From Pomphorhynchus laevis (lineage: Eukaryota > Acanthocephala > Palaeacanthocephala > Echinorhynchida > Pomphorhynchidae), in the NCBI GenBank assembly GCA_012934845.2, contig WNNJ02001121.1, forward strand, positions 124,001 through 188,000: a stretch of DNA of 64,000 nt. Direction: 5' to 3'. This document shows positions 23,201-32,557 of this stretch, one piece after another; position 1 is the stretch's first letter; every line of letters starts with the position of its first letter. The position numbers were made by a program, and so were the translations under genes. A model generated the notes under the pieces. The model was not told where the DNA came from. It made no database searches and was given only the letters and a program-made list of their open reading frames with translations.

Positions 23201-25655
23201 TGGATAATAAATAATATACTTTGCATTGAAATAAGATACTAGATAGTTAAATCAGAGGAAATACATCATTAGCATGTATTTGGCCCCGCTGCTATGTTGG
23301 GTAGAGAAGTTAGGAGACGAAACCTGACAGCATAGCAGTTCCTACTGATGACCTCTAATTCTTATTCTGATACAACGTCTGTTATTTATTAGTCAATTCA
23401 TAAAAATGACGTTTATTTTGAATTTCAAATATAAGTTGAGTTTAACTATCGATTAAATATAAATTTCCGTACGGTAACAATTTGTATAACTAAAATCTTT
23501 AAATAATTTATAGCATTTTCTACTTAATTTAAAAGGATTATAAAAATTGAAGTCAAGATTTATTATATAATAAAGGATATTAAAACACATACAAACAAAA
23601 ACTTGTATGTAATATTGATAATATTACAATATTTAAAATATTAAAATATTTAAATAACTTAATATAAAAATATTAAGTTATTTTTAAATAATAATAATAA
23701 AAGTTTGTAATTTGTTAATAAAAATAAATTTTCCAAGAAAAATTTGAGGATTTTAAGAATTTTAAAAATTCTTAAAATTTGAGGATAGATTTTTTATAAA
23801 AATTTAGAACTTTTCAATGGTTAATGTTTTTATAAAATTTTAATTAAGTTTAAATTTGAATAAAATTGTTTAATTTAAATTGACTATTTAAGAATAAAAA
23901 TACTTATGGATTAATGGATCATCCATTAATTTTTAAATTAGTTTTTATTAATCTAAAAATTAATAAATTAATTATCTTTTTAAATCAAATTTGTAAACAC
24001 CAATTATATTGAAGTTGTACTCTTAGAAATTTTAAAACTTAGTCATTTCGTCAAATTCATTTTGTCCAAATATTTCCTTTATTAATTATTTAAAAACAAT
24101 ATTCAGATCGATTTCCTAATTTTGATATAACATTTGACTTACAAACTTTAATAAATTGAAGGTTAACAACGGGAAATGCTGATCCTCCACCGCCAGCTTC
24201 CAATAATTAAGAGGTATGTACATTAATCGTGAACGAATTCTTTGTGCATAACCGTTCAATAAAGTAGTAGTATTTAATTAATATTAAATAATGTTATTAA
24301 TAATAATAACATTATTAACATAATGTTAGGATAATCGCATCTTGGCTGTAATTTATATAAATCTTGTAATTTTTGTAAATTTTTATAATTTCATATAGTT
24401 TATATAATTTATATTTCTGTAAAGTTAATTGTTATTCGAATCGCTGACTTTTATAATACTAGACGTCAGAGATAAGATTTATTTTATGATTTTATTTAAA
24501 AAAAAACTTACTTTATAATTTTTATTTACCAAAGAGTTCTATCATTGAGTTTATACAAAACTCAATGTTGAGATTATAACACTTTTTAACACTAATTTTT
24601 TGCAAATTAGCCCTTTTTCACAAACTAAAAGGACTATTGCAACACTCGAAAAATTTTAATCAATAATTTCTTATTTTATTATTTCTCTCGGTGCTTAAAC
24701 GCCCGGTACAATATAAGAGCACATCGAACGTATCATTGGACAAAAATATATTCAAGTAAATTGACATTTAGTTGCAAATCTAAATGTCAATAAAAAGGCA
24801 ATCCTCAGTTATTCGAATGTTAATTTATATGACTTTTTTAAACAAATGATACAATTAAATGATATGACGTAATTTGCGAAGTTAATATTCCGAGTTAATT
24901 TCATTTTTGTAGATTCTGGTTATCTTAAAATTACAATATCAAATTTCTTAAACTATAAATAAACTTTATACTTATAAACTTTCTGTAACAAAACTCAATT
25001 TATTAAATTTATTAAATTTATTAAATTTAATAATATTAAATTAATTTATTAAATTTAATTACATTGATCTTATAAAAGATTTTTATTTATAAATGATCAA
25101 TTAGAACTTTTTATTAAGAAAACCTTTATTTATTTAGAACTATGGTCTTTATTCACTAATACTTTAAACATTTCTTTAAACATTCATCAAGCATATAAAT
25201 TATATTATTTCATACACAAATAACATACAATAATTTTAATAGACAAAATGTTTTTAAATGCTTTTATATTTATAAATGATCCATGTATTTTATAATTTTC
25301 GGATTTTTTAAAAACCGGAATAATAAAAAAAAATATTAGTTAAAAAATATATCAAAATATAAAATATATTGTATTGATAAATATTATATGGTATAAATAC
25401 AATATTGTATAAATATTGTCTTTTTTGTAATATCGAATTATATTATACAATAGTGTTTTATTAATTTCACCTTTTGATTAAAAATGGTATACATTTGTAA
25501 AATTTGTAAATAATAATTAGTTATCAGAGGTTAGTAAATGTAAATGTACAAGCAATCTTGAACTATATGCTTACCAATTGCTTCAATGAGGTACCTTTGT
25601 CCTGGTGAAAATCCAATTCACTAAAGCTCTTTGGTCCATATTTTGAACACCACAT
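17036..25655 (-). CDS. RFC3: Replication factor C subunit 3 (clamp-loader small subunit), N-terminal 188 codons over four exons
   Basis: RFC3 is one of the small subunits that load the PCNA ring at primer ends in the nucleus. Exons at 25575-25655, 20554-20756, 18453-18550 and 17036-17217 join in frame with GT-AG borders: 81, 203, 98 and 182 nt, together 564 nt or 188 codons. Landmarks are the start [16 protein letters not shown], the P-loop [26 protein letters not shown], Walker B VIVLDDVD, then [15 protein letters not shown] and [20 protein letters not shown]. Oddities: the P-loop Lys seen in the family is Arg, and the SRC box is SRT. Introns of 4.8, 2.0 and 1.2 kb hold transposons. The C-terminal collar region, about 45% of the usual length, is not convincingly present, so the gene may be broken or have diverged exons to the left. 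Confidence 0.88.
17218..18452. other. RFC3 intron 3
   Basis: AT-rich, no coding region. It contains a perfect 11-bp hairpin, AAACCACCTTT and AAAGGTGGTTT (17270-17298), close to the exon 4 acceptor, and pure A/T tracts around 17.8-18.1 kb. Confidence 0.6.
18453..18550 (-). CDS. RFC3: RFC3 exon 3
   Basis: Acceptor attttag. With the two carried bases it reads [20 protein letters not shown] and ends AGKRFK plus one base before a gt donor. This matches the family stretch S-D-x-G-x-x-DR-x-V-I-Q-x-x-x-K-x-x-AQ. It is too short for routine gene calling. Confidence 0.88.
18830..19518 (-). pseudogene. Merlin-type (IS1016-like) DNA transposase pseudogene in RFC3 intron 2
   Basis: On the minus strand, in order: CSTEMPE (remnant of the N-terminal zinc part), [45 protein letters not shown], then [19 protein letters not shown] (a DDE strand with the second Asp in the PGSTIHSD box), [16 protein letters not shown] and finally [20 protein letters not shown]-x-GSF, PG-S-T-I-x-SD-x-W, F-V-x-P-x-T-G-x-x-TQ and the closing E-F-M-W-R are Merlin-superfamily signatures. 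The pieces lie in several frames with multiple stops, so it is dead. Terminal inverted repeats were not identified with confidence; gatcttgtcaaaaat occurs near both sides (18726 and 19610) but in the same orientation. Confidence 0.65.
19923..20134 (+). pseudogene. RLE-type LINE C-terminal fragment in RFC3 intron 2
   Basis: The plus strand reads [20 protein letters not shown], then [12 protein letters not shown], a stop, and [20 protein letters not shown]. The pattern (E-R-x-x-x-VE-x-G-x-F-x-P-LVFST, then K-x-x-I-x-F-x-L-x-RA-x-x-x-CxR) is the C-terminal end of the RLE LINE ORF; compare LERGSFIPFILACNGGL in R4. It belongs to another family than R1-R4. Only about 70 codons are left. Confidence 0.55.
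20554..20756 (-). CDS. RFC3: RFC3 exon 2 with P-loop
   Basis: Acceptor tgtttag; reads [20 protein letters not shown], then [20 protein letters not shown] and a core strand ending CHMMLTP, with two bases carried over the donor gtatga. Family members read GPSGAGKKT at the P-loop; here it is GPIGSGRRT. Confidence 0.9.
21100..21681 (-). mobile_element. RLE-LINE 3' fragment lodged in P2
   Basis: Copy of the insert found in P1, but extending further to the left, where the minus strand continues past LCLRMPRSS to a stop. The match to the C-terminal block of RLE-type LINEs is the same as in P1. The extra length here shows that the P1 copy lost part of it. Confidence 0.55.
21843..23214 (+). pseudogene. 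P2 reverse transcriptase
   Basis: Same protein as in P1. [18 protein letters not shown] (motif A), [13 protein letters not shown] (motif B) and [12 protein letters not shown] (motif C) are readable. The part after motif C is expanded by tandem words and by a second copy of the segment around [16 protein letters not shown]. Broken in several places. Confidence 0.75.
23431..25574. other. AT-rich part of RFC3 intron 1
   Basis: No gene or known repeat seen. A/T content is very high, with many self-complementary words such as ttttaaaaattcttaaaa near 23757. Confidence 0.5.
25575..25655 (-). CDS. RFC3: RFC3 exon 1 with start codon
   Basis: 27 codons from ATG, ending ...TSLKQL before the donor gtaagc. 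W at position 2 and [15 protein letters not shown] match the RFC3 N terminus (W-x-x-KYRP-x-S-L-x-x-LD-x-H). Phase 0 border. Confidence 0.85.
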
Positions 25656-25984
25656 ATTATCTTCTATTTAATTAATTAAATTAGAAACAGTTAATTTATT
25701 ATATCAATTTACTGATTTTTATGTGAAAACATTTGTTTCAATAGAAAAAAAGCAAATGTTATCATAAAACGTAGTTCAATCAATATTTTATGCTTACATC
25801 AAGCATATGACACAATATGGCCAAAATTATCATGATGGGGATGTTTTCAGTGATTAATTTCGGGGGAGGATAAGCCATCGAAAAACAAACTTTAATTATC
25901 AATAGTAAAAGAAATGTTTAATTTTATTAGCTAAATAATTTATTTTTACTCTGTATTATTATGACACATAATACACAATTTATT
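25656..25984. promoter_or_regulatory. Presumed 5' flank of RFC3
   Basis: The 330 bp upstream of the RFC3 start codon hold no coding region. No clear TATA box or other core element can be asserted in such AT-rich DNA. Listed only because its position makes it the likely promoter region. Confidence 0.3.
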
Positions 25985-26170
25985 TGGAACTAAAATCGGC
26001 AATCAGAATAACTTAATCTGAAATAGGCAATCAGAAAAACCTAATCTAAAATCGGCAATAAGAATGACCTAATCTAAAATCGGCAACCAGGATAACTAAT
26101 CTAAAATCGGTAATCAGAATAACCTAATCTAAAATCGGCAATCAGAATAACCAAATCTAAAATCGGTATC
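25985..26170 (+). repeat. 28-bp tandem repeat
   Basis: About six to seven imperfect copies of a unit built from aatctaaaatcggcaatcag and aataacct. It lies upstream of RFC3 and ends against a LINE-A fragment. Confidence 0.8.
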
Positions 26171-26239
26171 AAGGCATCGATTGATTAACACACTGACTTT
26201 GAGCTAATGTCCAGGAATGCCCCTAGAATATGCGCCATA

Positions 26240-26510
26240 TGACTTTCTTTCATTGTTTCTTTTCCTAAAATCGATTACTGCCTCATCCTTTCCGCTAATT
26301 CTTCAAAATCCATCATCCTGCCCAACACAACACATCAACTCCGCGGTTCGAGTGCTCCTACGTCTCCGTCGCTTCGACCACACATCCACATATATTGCCC
26401 AACCCTCCTGGCCCACAAATCCACAATCGCATTCAACTCTGCCTTCTCGTAACTTTTCGTTTCATCACTGTCGCTCCCCATCGTTCATCAACCTCCCTGA
26501 CTGCGATAGG
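26240..26510 (+). pseudogene. LINE A fragment A4 (C-terminal region)
   Basis: Reads AVRVLLRLRRFDHTSTYIAQ and SPSFINLP, the thumb/C-terminal region of family A, with an upstream piece in another frame. Truncated at both ends and joined directly to the ORF1 of family G. Confidence 0.65.
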
Positions 26511-26559
26511 ATCGAAAGCCGAATTCGCTCCGGACGCGCTTGAGTACGGTCATCGATTC

Positions 26560-27795
26560 TTTGGAGTTGCTTCGAAATGCCGAAAAAGCATTACGGATAG
26601 TAAGGATGATACACTTTCTAAATCCACGAAATCTGCCGAGCGTAGTCTGTATTCAGCAAGGATCCTTTGATAGCTACTGCTGTGGAATATTGCGACATTC
26701 AGATCGCATATGATTCAGAAGGATGCGATCTCTGGACGATGATGATTTTTGTAAAAGATGTTTCTCCAAACACCGATGGTCGATTCATCTGCGGATTCTG
26801 CTCTGTCAGCAAAATACAAGCACTGGAAGGTATCTGCAAACAATTGGAACTGAAAAATACACACTCTGCAATGTGCGAACCTTTCGTTGCCCGGAATGCA
26901 ACCCTTGCTAGTGGTTGGTCAACACCGTTGCGACCAGCAAGTGCAAAATTATTGGAAATGAAGACCACTGACCAATGATAAGACTACCAGCGTGTATTCA
27001 GCCTTCCAGAGCACCGCCGCTGCAAAACTGTAATCATAACACATTTGCTAACACTCACGTTCTTCAGTAAGATGATAACAATGATCTTAATTACAAAATA
27101 CGACGAAACATACGCTAGCTATCCTTGCCAAGCAAGGTGACGATACACTACAGTTTGAAAGTCGGAGCGATGACCACGGAAAATGTGATTTCTCTTCTAA
27201 ATATTGCACAACACGTACTTGTTTTTCCACTTCCGAAAAATATGTGGGAATAATTGTCAGCTTGTTGGGGAAAGTGATATTTTGACAATCAGCACAGCTT
27301 GTGATGGCAGCACTTGCGTTACAGCACTCGCATCGACGAAGAGGGTTCGCTGTGATAGCACTAAACTCCGAGTGCCTGATTTGATGGTGAAGAACAGTAG
27401 CGATAGTATCAATCATTCTATAGAACCCGTTGTACTGTGGGATCATAACTTCAATGTCGTCATTGGCGACGCAGATATGAGTGTGCTAATTGACAATAGT
27501 ACTTCCTGCATTGACATTTCAAATGGAAACGCCAACAGACTGATGAGCCCACTCTATGAACAACATACCGCATACAGTCAGCCGGTCTCTCGTGAAGGTG
27601 TTCCACCTATCAACAAGCAACGTTTGAGGAACAACTTGAGGTTCACCACGATCACTAATGTCAGCTCTACGAGTATTGGCCAGCCTATTCATGCAAAATT
27701 AAATCGTTGTAGATTCCTGATCATTGCTTACTTAAGGGAGGCCGTAACGGCAAACAATACTATTCGTTCAAAGAAGGATCAGAACAGTAAGCAAT
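26560..27795 (+). pseudogene. ORF1 remnant of LINE family G
   Basis: Contains IAYDSEGCDLWTMMIFV followed by GRFICGFCSVSKIQALEGIC, the cysteine motif and start of a coiled coil shared with ORF1 of families A-D. A further open stretch (27204-27797) is Ser/Thr/Asn-rich and carries INKQRLRNNLRFTTITNVSS, comparable to the middle of family C ORF1. Two or more frame changes. No ORF2 of this element is present; PLE P4 starts where it ends. Confidence 0.55.
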
Positions 27796-28233
27796 AAATG
27801 CTAATAATAACAATAAAAATATACACTGACCACTAAAATTTATTAATAAATGTATAGATAACACAAGTATAAATATATTTTAAAATAATTTTAAAAGTAA
27901 AGAAATAATAGAATCATAAATAAATATATTCTTAAAATAAGATATAAACTGTTACCTCTATTAGGACGAAAGACTTGTATAATAAAGAATTGAAATTAAT
28001 ATGTAACGATGATATTAGAAAAATCATAGAAACTGAATGCAATTGCAAAAGTCTTTGTTTTGATAAAATAAATGAACATATATGTACTCATAATCTAGAA
28101 TTAATTGAAAATTGTGAATTAAGAAAGCTGCTATCGAAAGAGTATAAATATTTTTTTTAAATATATTATTAATTACAACATATGGTTCCTTCAAATGGGC
28201 CAATATACATTTAACATTGTTATGTATTATTAT

Positions 28234-28938
28234 TTATTCTAAAACATTAGAATCATCCATCCGTTCGGATCCACGACTATATGGGTGACCCCTAGTCGAC
28301 CGGCACCCTCTGATTGCATGTGAGGCAGCACGACACAGCAGCAAACTTATGGACCTTCTGAGGCCACACAGGCATTCAGCATAGCTTTTATTCCCACGTG
28401 ATGAACGCAATCGAGCAATTGTCCTGAGCAAAACCATGGCGTCGGGTCCCGCAGCACCAGAAGCCGTGAACACCAGCGGCATAAATCTACTCCTTTCGAT
28501 ATCGATGATACGTTCCGCGTATTTTGATCTTTTTCTCGCTTCATGAAAATCAAATGCAGCTTTTCTCGTAGACGCACACGATGGAGCAAAATGGTTGAAA
28601 ACCGTAACGTCAAAGAACGTTCGCTCATATATGGCGTCAGAAAGCCCAATGCAGACGATGTCGAGTCGCGCGTCGTCACTTCGACAAGTGACCCGATGAT
28701 CAAAACAGTGATCACTATCTACCCGTTGTAATATCGGTTCGACACCAACCCCAGTACACACCTGTGATATTTCGGTGGCCAAGAAATCGCGTAAGGCGTT
28801 ATGCCTTGTTATTACAACACCTCCTCGCTTGCACGAAAGCAAATGTGGGAGTTTCGCATCATCACCACACACACTTGTCCTTGGGAATCCCGATAGGGTC
28901 GAAGCCATATCGCAACGCAAGAGCATCTCTGAATTCAT
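28234..28938 (-). CDS. R1 ORF, C-terminal zinc motif and restriction-like endonuclease
   Basis: Continuation of the R1 protein after the frameshift. It carries CGDDAKLPHLLSCKRGG (C-x-x-x-x-x-x-x-H-x-x-x-C, the C-terminal zinc knuckle; its first Cys is at the break), RHNALRDFLA, DARLDIVCIG with the nuclease Asp, TFFDVTVFN, ARKRSKYAERI with basic residues, and RSISLLLCRAASHAIRGCRS. Nicks the target for primed reverse transcription. Real coding starts at about codon 19; the first residues are out of frame with the family. Confidence 0.8.
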   Translation of the reverse strand: MNSEMLLRCDMASTLSGFPRTSVCGDDAKLPHLLSCKRGGVVITRHNALRDFLATEISQVCTGVGVEPILQRVDSDHCFDHRVTCRSDDARLDIVCIGLSDAIYERTFFDVTVFNHFAPSCASTRKAAFDFHEARKRSKYAERIIDIERSRFMPLVFTASGAAGPDAMVLLRTIARLRSSRGNKSYAECLCGLRRSISLLLCRAASHAIRGCRSTRGHPYSRGSERMDDSNVLE

Positions 28939-31279
28939 GTGGACACAAATGACTGAATTCAGCTTTCACTGGAACTGCACTAATCCAAGAGGAAGCACCC
29001 TGTCCCGGTGCAAATTCCAGGGCTTGATGCATTGAGGCGGGTAAGATTGATCGAATGTATGCCAAACGCTCATCCACAACTTTTTGTCGTTCTTGATTCA
29101 ACTCTTTTGTCAAGTTATTCTGAGCATCCCTGAGAAGATCACCTTGTAGCCCACTATCAAATGTTTTACAAAAATTTTTCGAGCTTTCGAACTCGGTCAA
29201 AGCTGCGCTTACTGGATCAACAATGCCCATTCCACCCTTTGAAATTGGTGACGAAATCAACGCGTGCATAACTGAGTTTAGATCTTGATCGAAAAGTGAG
29301 GGAGCCAAACCACTGAATATAGTATCCCGTAAGGACAAATACAGATCCGTTTCACTTGGTGTCGATCTCATAAAGTGTGTCCATTTCCATTGTATTGACT
29401 TATTGAATCCTGAGAAAGCAGCATGGGGATCAAATCGTGATACAGTAGATATACGAGAAACAAGCTCAGTCCACTTTAATATTTTAATTTTTGTAATTTC
29501 CTTTACAAATTCGCCTGAGCCAATTGGCGCACCAAGCACCTCGATGCCATCGAACCGTGTCTCAATGTCTGCGGGAAGTGGATACACCCCTTCGGATTGC
29601 GGATGAAGGAGCATCTTGGTTTTGCTAGGGTTCACATTATATCCGAATTTTGGTCCTTGGATTTGGAGAAGTTGCCATACACGCAACAGATCCTCAGGCA
29701 AACCTACAAAATTCGCATCGTCAGCAAACCAACGCTGAACAATGTTTGGCACGACTTGCTTGATCATACTTATCAACGGTAAGGATGCCATTGCGAAGGC
29801 AGCCATGGCTAAGGGATCTCCCTGGGTTACTCCCTCGCACGATGCTAAAGATCCACCACCAAGTACCAGTTCTGCGTCGCCCGCATAAATGTTAGATAAG
29901 GACTGTGCTAGCCCAGGGCAAGTGTGTTTGATATTGTGTAGCATAACATTTCGATTGACAGAGTTGAACGCATTCTTAGCGTCGACAGCGAGATGTCCAT
30001 AGCTCTGGTTAGAAGAATACGTATCGCGAAGCGAGTGAATCGCAAAATCGATCCCATTTCGCTGGGATGCGCAAAGTTGGACAATCCCGGCTACGTCTTG
30101 AAGATCATCTTTGACGCAGGACAATATGGTTTTACTGACAATGCGGCGAACAACCTCTGATACACCAATCGGTCTAATTTTCCCATTATTCTTTGGTATT
30201 GATATCAACCGGCAAGCAGTAAACGCCTCTAACATCCTAGGGCTGAGTTGAATAGTGCTAAGGCTCACTGCAAAATTTGCCAAAGCATCCGCTAGAGCCT
30301 TGGAATGCACGGAGAAGCTATTCAAGAGTTGTCTCCAAGCCATCGCATCCAGCCCTGATGGGCCAGCTCCACCTGAGGTTTTGTTGGCCGCTCGGATGAT
30401 AGCTTCCCCATCTATGACAGAGAAGAGCGAAGGATGATGCTCTCTAACATTCGGCAAATTTCGTTGTAATAAAGCGGACGCATCAGCATCTGCGGCTGTT
30501 GGGTGTAGATTCTGCAGGTGTTCACGTACAGTCAAACCATCGACAATCGAATCAGGATCTAGAATGCTCGACTGTTGGTTCTCTTCCAATATGGCAGTCG
30601 CCGCTGACAGCTTTCCACTTGTGACCAACTTGACATAGCGCTTTATCCAATCATCAGTACGTGGGCTCGAACGCATAGGCATGCAACGTCGCTGTAATAT
30701 TCTTGCCTCATTGAAAACATTGACGAATCTGCCATTTTTCCATAGTCTGATTCTGCGCTCCAGTGCTTTTCGGATCTCGGACACCTTTCTAGATGGAAGA
30801 CGTTGCAAAACGCACCGGGACAAAATAGTGGCCTTTTTAAGTGCAAACATATCATGGTTATCAGCTTCGGCTGCAATCTGATAGAGGCTAGCAAGCATTT
30901 CAACGAATTCATTCGACGCAGCACATCTCGGGAGTCGCATAGCACTAGGCCTCCATTGTATCACCACATCATAAATCGCCTGAAGTGAAAGAGACTGCCT
31001 ATCAACAGGGTAATGCAAGTTATCTACAATTGGATTATCAGTTGTCCGTGTACTGCCACTATCAGTAAGGGGATTCAAATCCGCCACTCTACCTACTGGT
31101 TCAGCAGCAGAGGTTAAACACACTGTCTGAGGTCCAATATGCACGCTATTGTTACATTCAGGTGCACGGCAATTAACGCAAGGAGCTCCTGCCTTCGCAC
31201 ATTTGCAACCTTTGCACTTTGCTGATGGACCATTACATCCACAGCATAGCCTCTGGTTAGACGGTATTCCTTTGGGCAT
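28862..31279 (-). CDS. R1 ORF, N-terminal zinc cluster and reverse transcriptase (805 residues)
   Basis: Starts MPKGIPSNQR; residues 12-43 form a dense cysteine cluster (CCGCNG, CKGCKCAKAGAPCVNC), probably nucleic-acid binding. The RT spans about 350-600: IPKNNGKIRPIGVSEVVRRI, VDAKNAFNSVNR (motif A, 432-443), EGVTQGDPLAM (motif B) and RWFADDANFVG (motif C, Asp 519 and Asp 520 by hand count). The linker before the RT contains GGAGPSGLDAMAWR. The frame ends at 28862 because a run of TG dinucleotides has changed length; the protein continues in the overlapping frame to 28234. The minus strand start chosen is the first ATG before the Cys cluster. RLE-type by the C-terminal domain; clade (CRE- or R2-like) not fixed. 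Confidence 0.85.
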   Translation of the reverse strand: MPKGIPSNQRLCCGCNGPSAKCKGCKCAKAGAPCVNCRAPECNNSVHIGPQTVCLTSAAEPVGRVADLNPLTDSGSTRTTDNPIVDNLHYPVDRQSLSLQAIYDVVIQWRPSAMRLPRCAASNEFVEMLASLYQIAAEADNHDMFALKKATILSRCVLQRLPSRKVSEIRKALERRIRLWKNGRFVNVFNEARILQRRCMPMRSSPRTDDWIKRYVKLVTSGKLSAATAILEENQQSSILDPDSIVDGLTVREHLQNLHPTAADADASALLQRNLPNVREHHPSLFSVIDGEAIIRAANKTSGGAGPSGLDAMAWRQLLNSFSVHSKALADALANFAVSLSTIQLSPRMLEAFTACRLISIPKNNGKIRPIGVSEVVRRIVSKTILSCVKDDLQDVAGIVQLCASQRNGIDFAIHSLRDTYSSNQSYGHLAVDAKNAFNSVNRNVMLHNIKHTCPGLAQSLSNIYAGDAELVLGGGSLASCEGVTQGDPLAMAAFAMASLPLISMIKQVVPNIVQRWFADDANFVGLPEDLLRVWQLLQIQGPKFGYNVNPSKTKMLLHPQSEGVYPLPADIETRFDGIEVLGAPIGSGEFVKEITKIKILKWTELVSRISTVSRFDPHAAFSGFNKSIQWKWTHFMRSTPSETDLYLSLRDTIFSGLAPSLFDQDLNSVMHALISSPISKGGMGIVDPVSAALTEFESSKNFCKTFDSGLQGDLLRDAQNNLTKELNQERQKVVDERLAYIRSILPASMHQALEFAPGQGASSWISAVPVKAEFSHLCPHEFRDALALRYGFDPIGIPKDKCVW

Positions 31280-31284
31280 ACAAG

Positions 31285-31560
31285 GCGACGTTCAATTGTT
31301 AGTTTCGATTGTCTTTGTGTCACAAAGTAAGTTGTAATCTTCCGCGCGAGTGCTCAACCCGGGAGGTACCCTGGGTGTACGACCTTACGTCCTCTGAAAC
31401 GCAGTCCTCTGAAACGCGGTCCTCTGAAACGCAGTCCTCTGAAACGCAGTCCTCTGAAACGCGGTACTCTGAAACGCAGTCCTCTGAAACGCAGTCCTCT
31501 GAAACGCAGTCTGTATATTTTAAGTATTTATCCTTGTAAGATGTTGTAATCAAGAAAATG
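31285..31560 (-). repeat. 15-bp minisatellite at the 5' end of R1
   Basis: About eight copies of tcctctgaaacgcag (plus strand, 31389-31510), one of them with cggt and one with cggtac variants, lying between the R1 start codon and the target-site duplication. Position implies it is part of the R1 5' UTR or was added on insertion. Confidence 0.8.
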
Positions 31561-31875
31561 AAAAGGGTATAAATATAGATTAAATAATAACAACAACAAA
31601 AATAAAATTTACAATTCGTTATATAATAACTTAAATGATTACTTTAGTAAGCTGATTAATAGTGAAAGCTCGAATATATCTAAGATAAAAATTTGGAAAG
31701 ATTATATATTTGATAAAATTAAAAATAAAATAAAAATAACAAACAATTACAAAAGGAAAGATAAAATTAATAAAGATATGTATACAGAGCTTACTAAATA
31801 AAAAAGGATTTATTTTAACGTGGCAAATGCGTGCCAGCGCACGCTTACATGACCACAACAAAACAAGACTGTGAA

Positions 31876-32547
31876 TCAGGTGTCGAGAAGATGTGAACGG
31901 AGGAGGTGTTTGAATGTGATAAAGGAGGGAGCGCGGCGGACGTCGAGAGAGAGTTGATTCCAGGCGAGTGAGGCGGCGACGAGGAAGGATCGGAGACCGT
32001 AGTTGTTGGAGTAATTAGGAACGTGGAGTAAGAAGGTATGACAGGAACGAAGCGATAGCGAGGTGGGGCGAGTATCGTCTAAGAAAGGAAGGTTGATGAA
32101 CGATGGGGAGCCGGCAGCGATGAGACGAAAGGTAACGAGAAGAAGGCGGAGTTTGATGCGGATGTGGATAATGGGACAGGAAAGTTGGGCAAAATATGTG
32201 GATGTGTGGTCGAAACGACGGAGACGAAAGAGCACTCGAACGGCGGTGTTGATTATTCGTTGTAGGGGTAGGATTATGGATTTTGGAGAATTGGCGAAAA
32301 GGCTAAGGCAGTAATCGATTTTAGGGAAAAGAAGCGATGAAAGAAGAGACATACAAGAACGGAAGTCGATAAGGGGGCGGATACGGCGGATGTCACGGAG
32401 AATTAAGTTAGATGAGCGGACCTTGTCACGGACGAAGGGTTTAAGGGAAAGGTAATCATCGAAATGGAAGCCTAAGAAAGTGAGATTGTGGACTATGGGG
32501 ATGATCGATGAGTCCAAATATACTTGAAAATATTGAGTTAAACTCAA
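31876..32547 (-). pseudogene. LINE A2 ORF2 C-terminal region
   Basis: 223 codons open, from filler-derived residues into IPIVHNLTFLGFHFDDYLSL, the post-RT thumb region, through ILPLQRIINTAVRVLFRLRR to LKHLLRSHLLDT and stop. It is collinear with A1 and A3 and highly conserved among them. The RT palm that should precede it is gone. Confidence 0.8.
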
Positions 32548-32557
32548 AAATATTGAG

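Larger units (their letters stand above)
20852..23430 (+). mobile_element. Penelope-like element P2, broken, in RFC3 intron 1
   Basis: A rearranged relative of P1. It starts with a short RT piece (20852-20995) and scrambled linker words. The same LINE 3' fragment as in P1 (21100-21680) follows, then RT from 21843 to 23214 and the conserved 3' UTR. The RT carries a local expansion of aggtatata-like words (about 22480-22570) and a repeated segment (about 22740-22960). It looks broken in several places. The 3' 1.7 kb is almost identical to P1, so the two are recent relatives or parts of one duplicated segment. Confidence 0.8.
28151..31560 (-). mobile_element. RLE-type LINE R1, nearly intact
   Basis: A single-ORF non-LTR retrotransposon with an N-terminal cysteine cluster, a central RT and a C-terminal zinc plus restriction-like endonuclease (R2/CRE-like architecture). 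It sits inside PLE P4 between near-identical 15-16 bp words (GAAAGAGTATAAATA on the left, GAAAAGGGTATAAATA on the right), the target-site duplication. The 3' end carries a ggttcc...aaatgggcc hairpin region like that of R2-R4. The 5' end carries a 15-bp minisatellite. Only one frameshift is evident, so insertion was recent. Confidence 0.85.

Noticed and set aside
31309-31553. Ser-Ser-Glu-Thr-Gln repeat protein
   Set aside because: It is only the translation of the 15-bp minisatellite; both strands are open because the unit length is a multiple of three.
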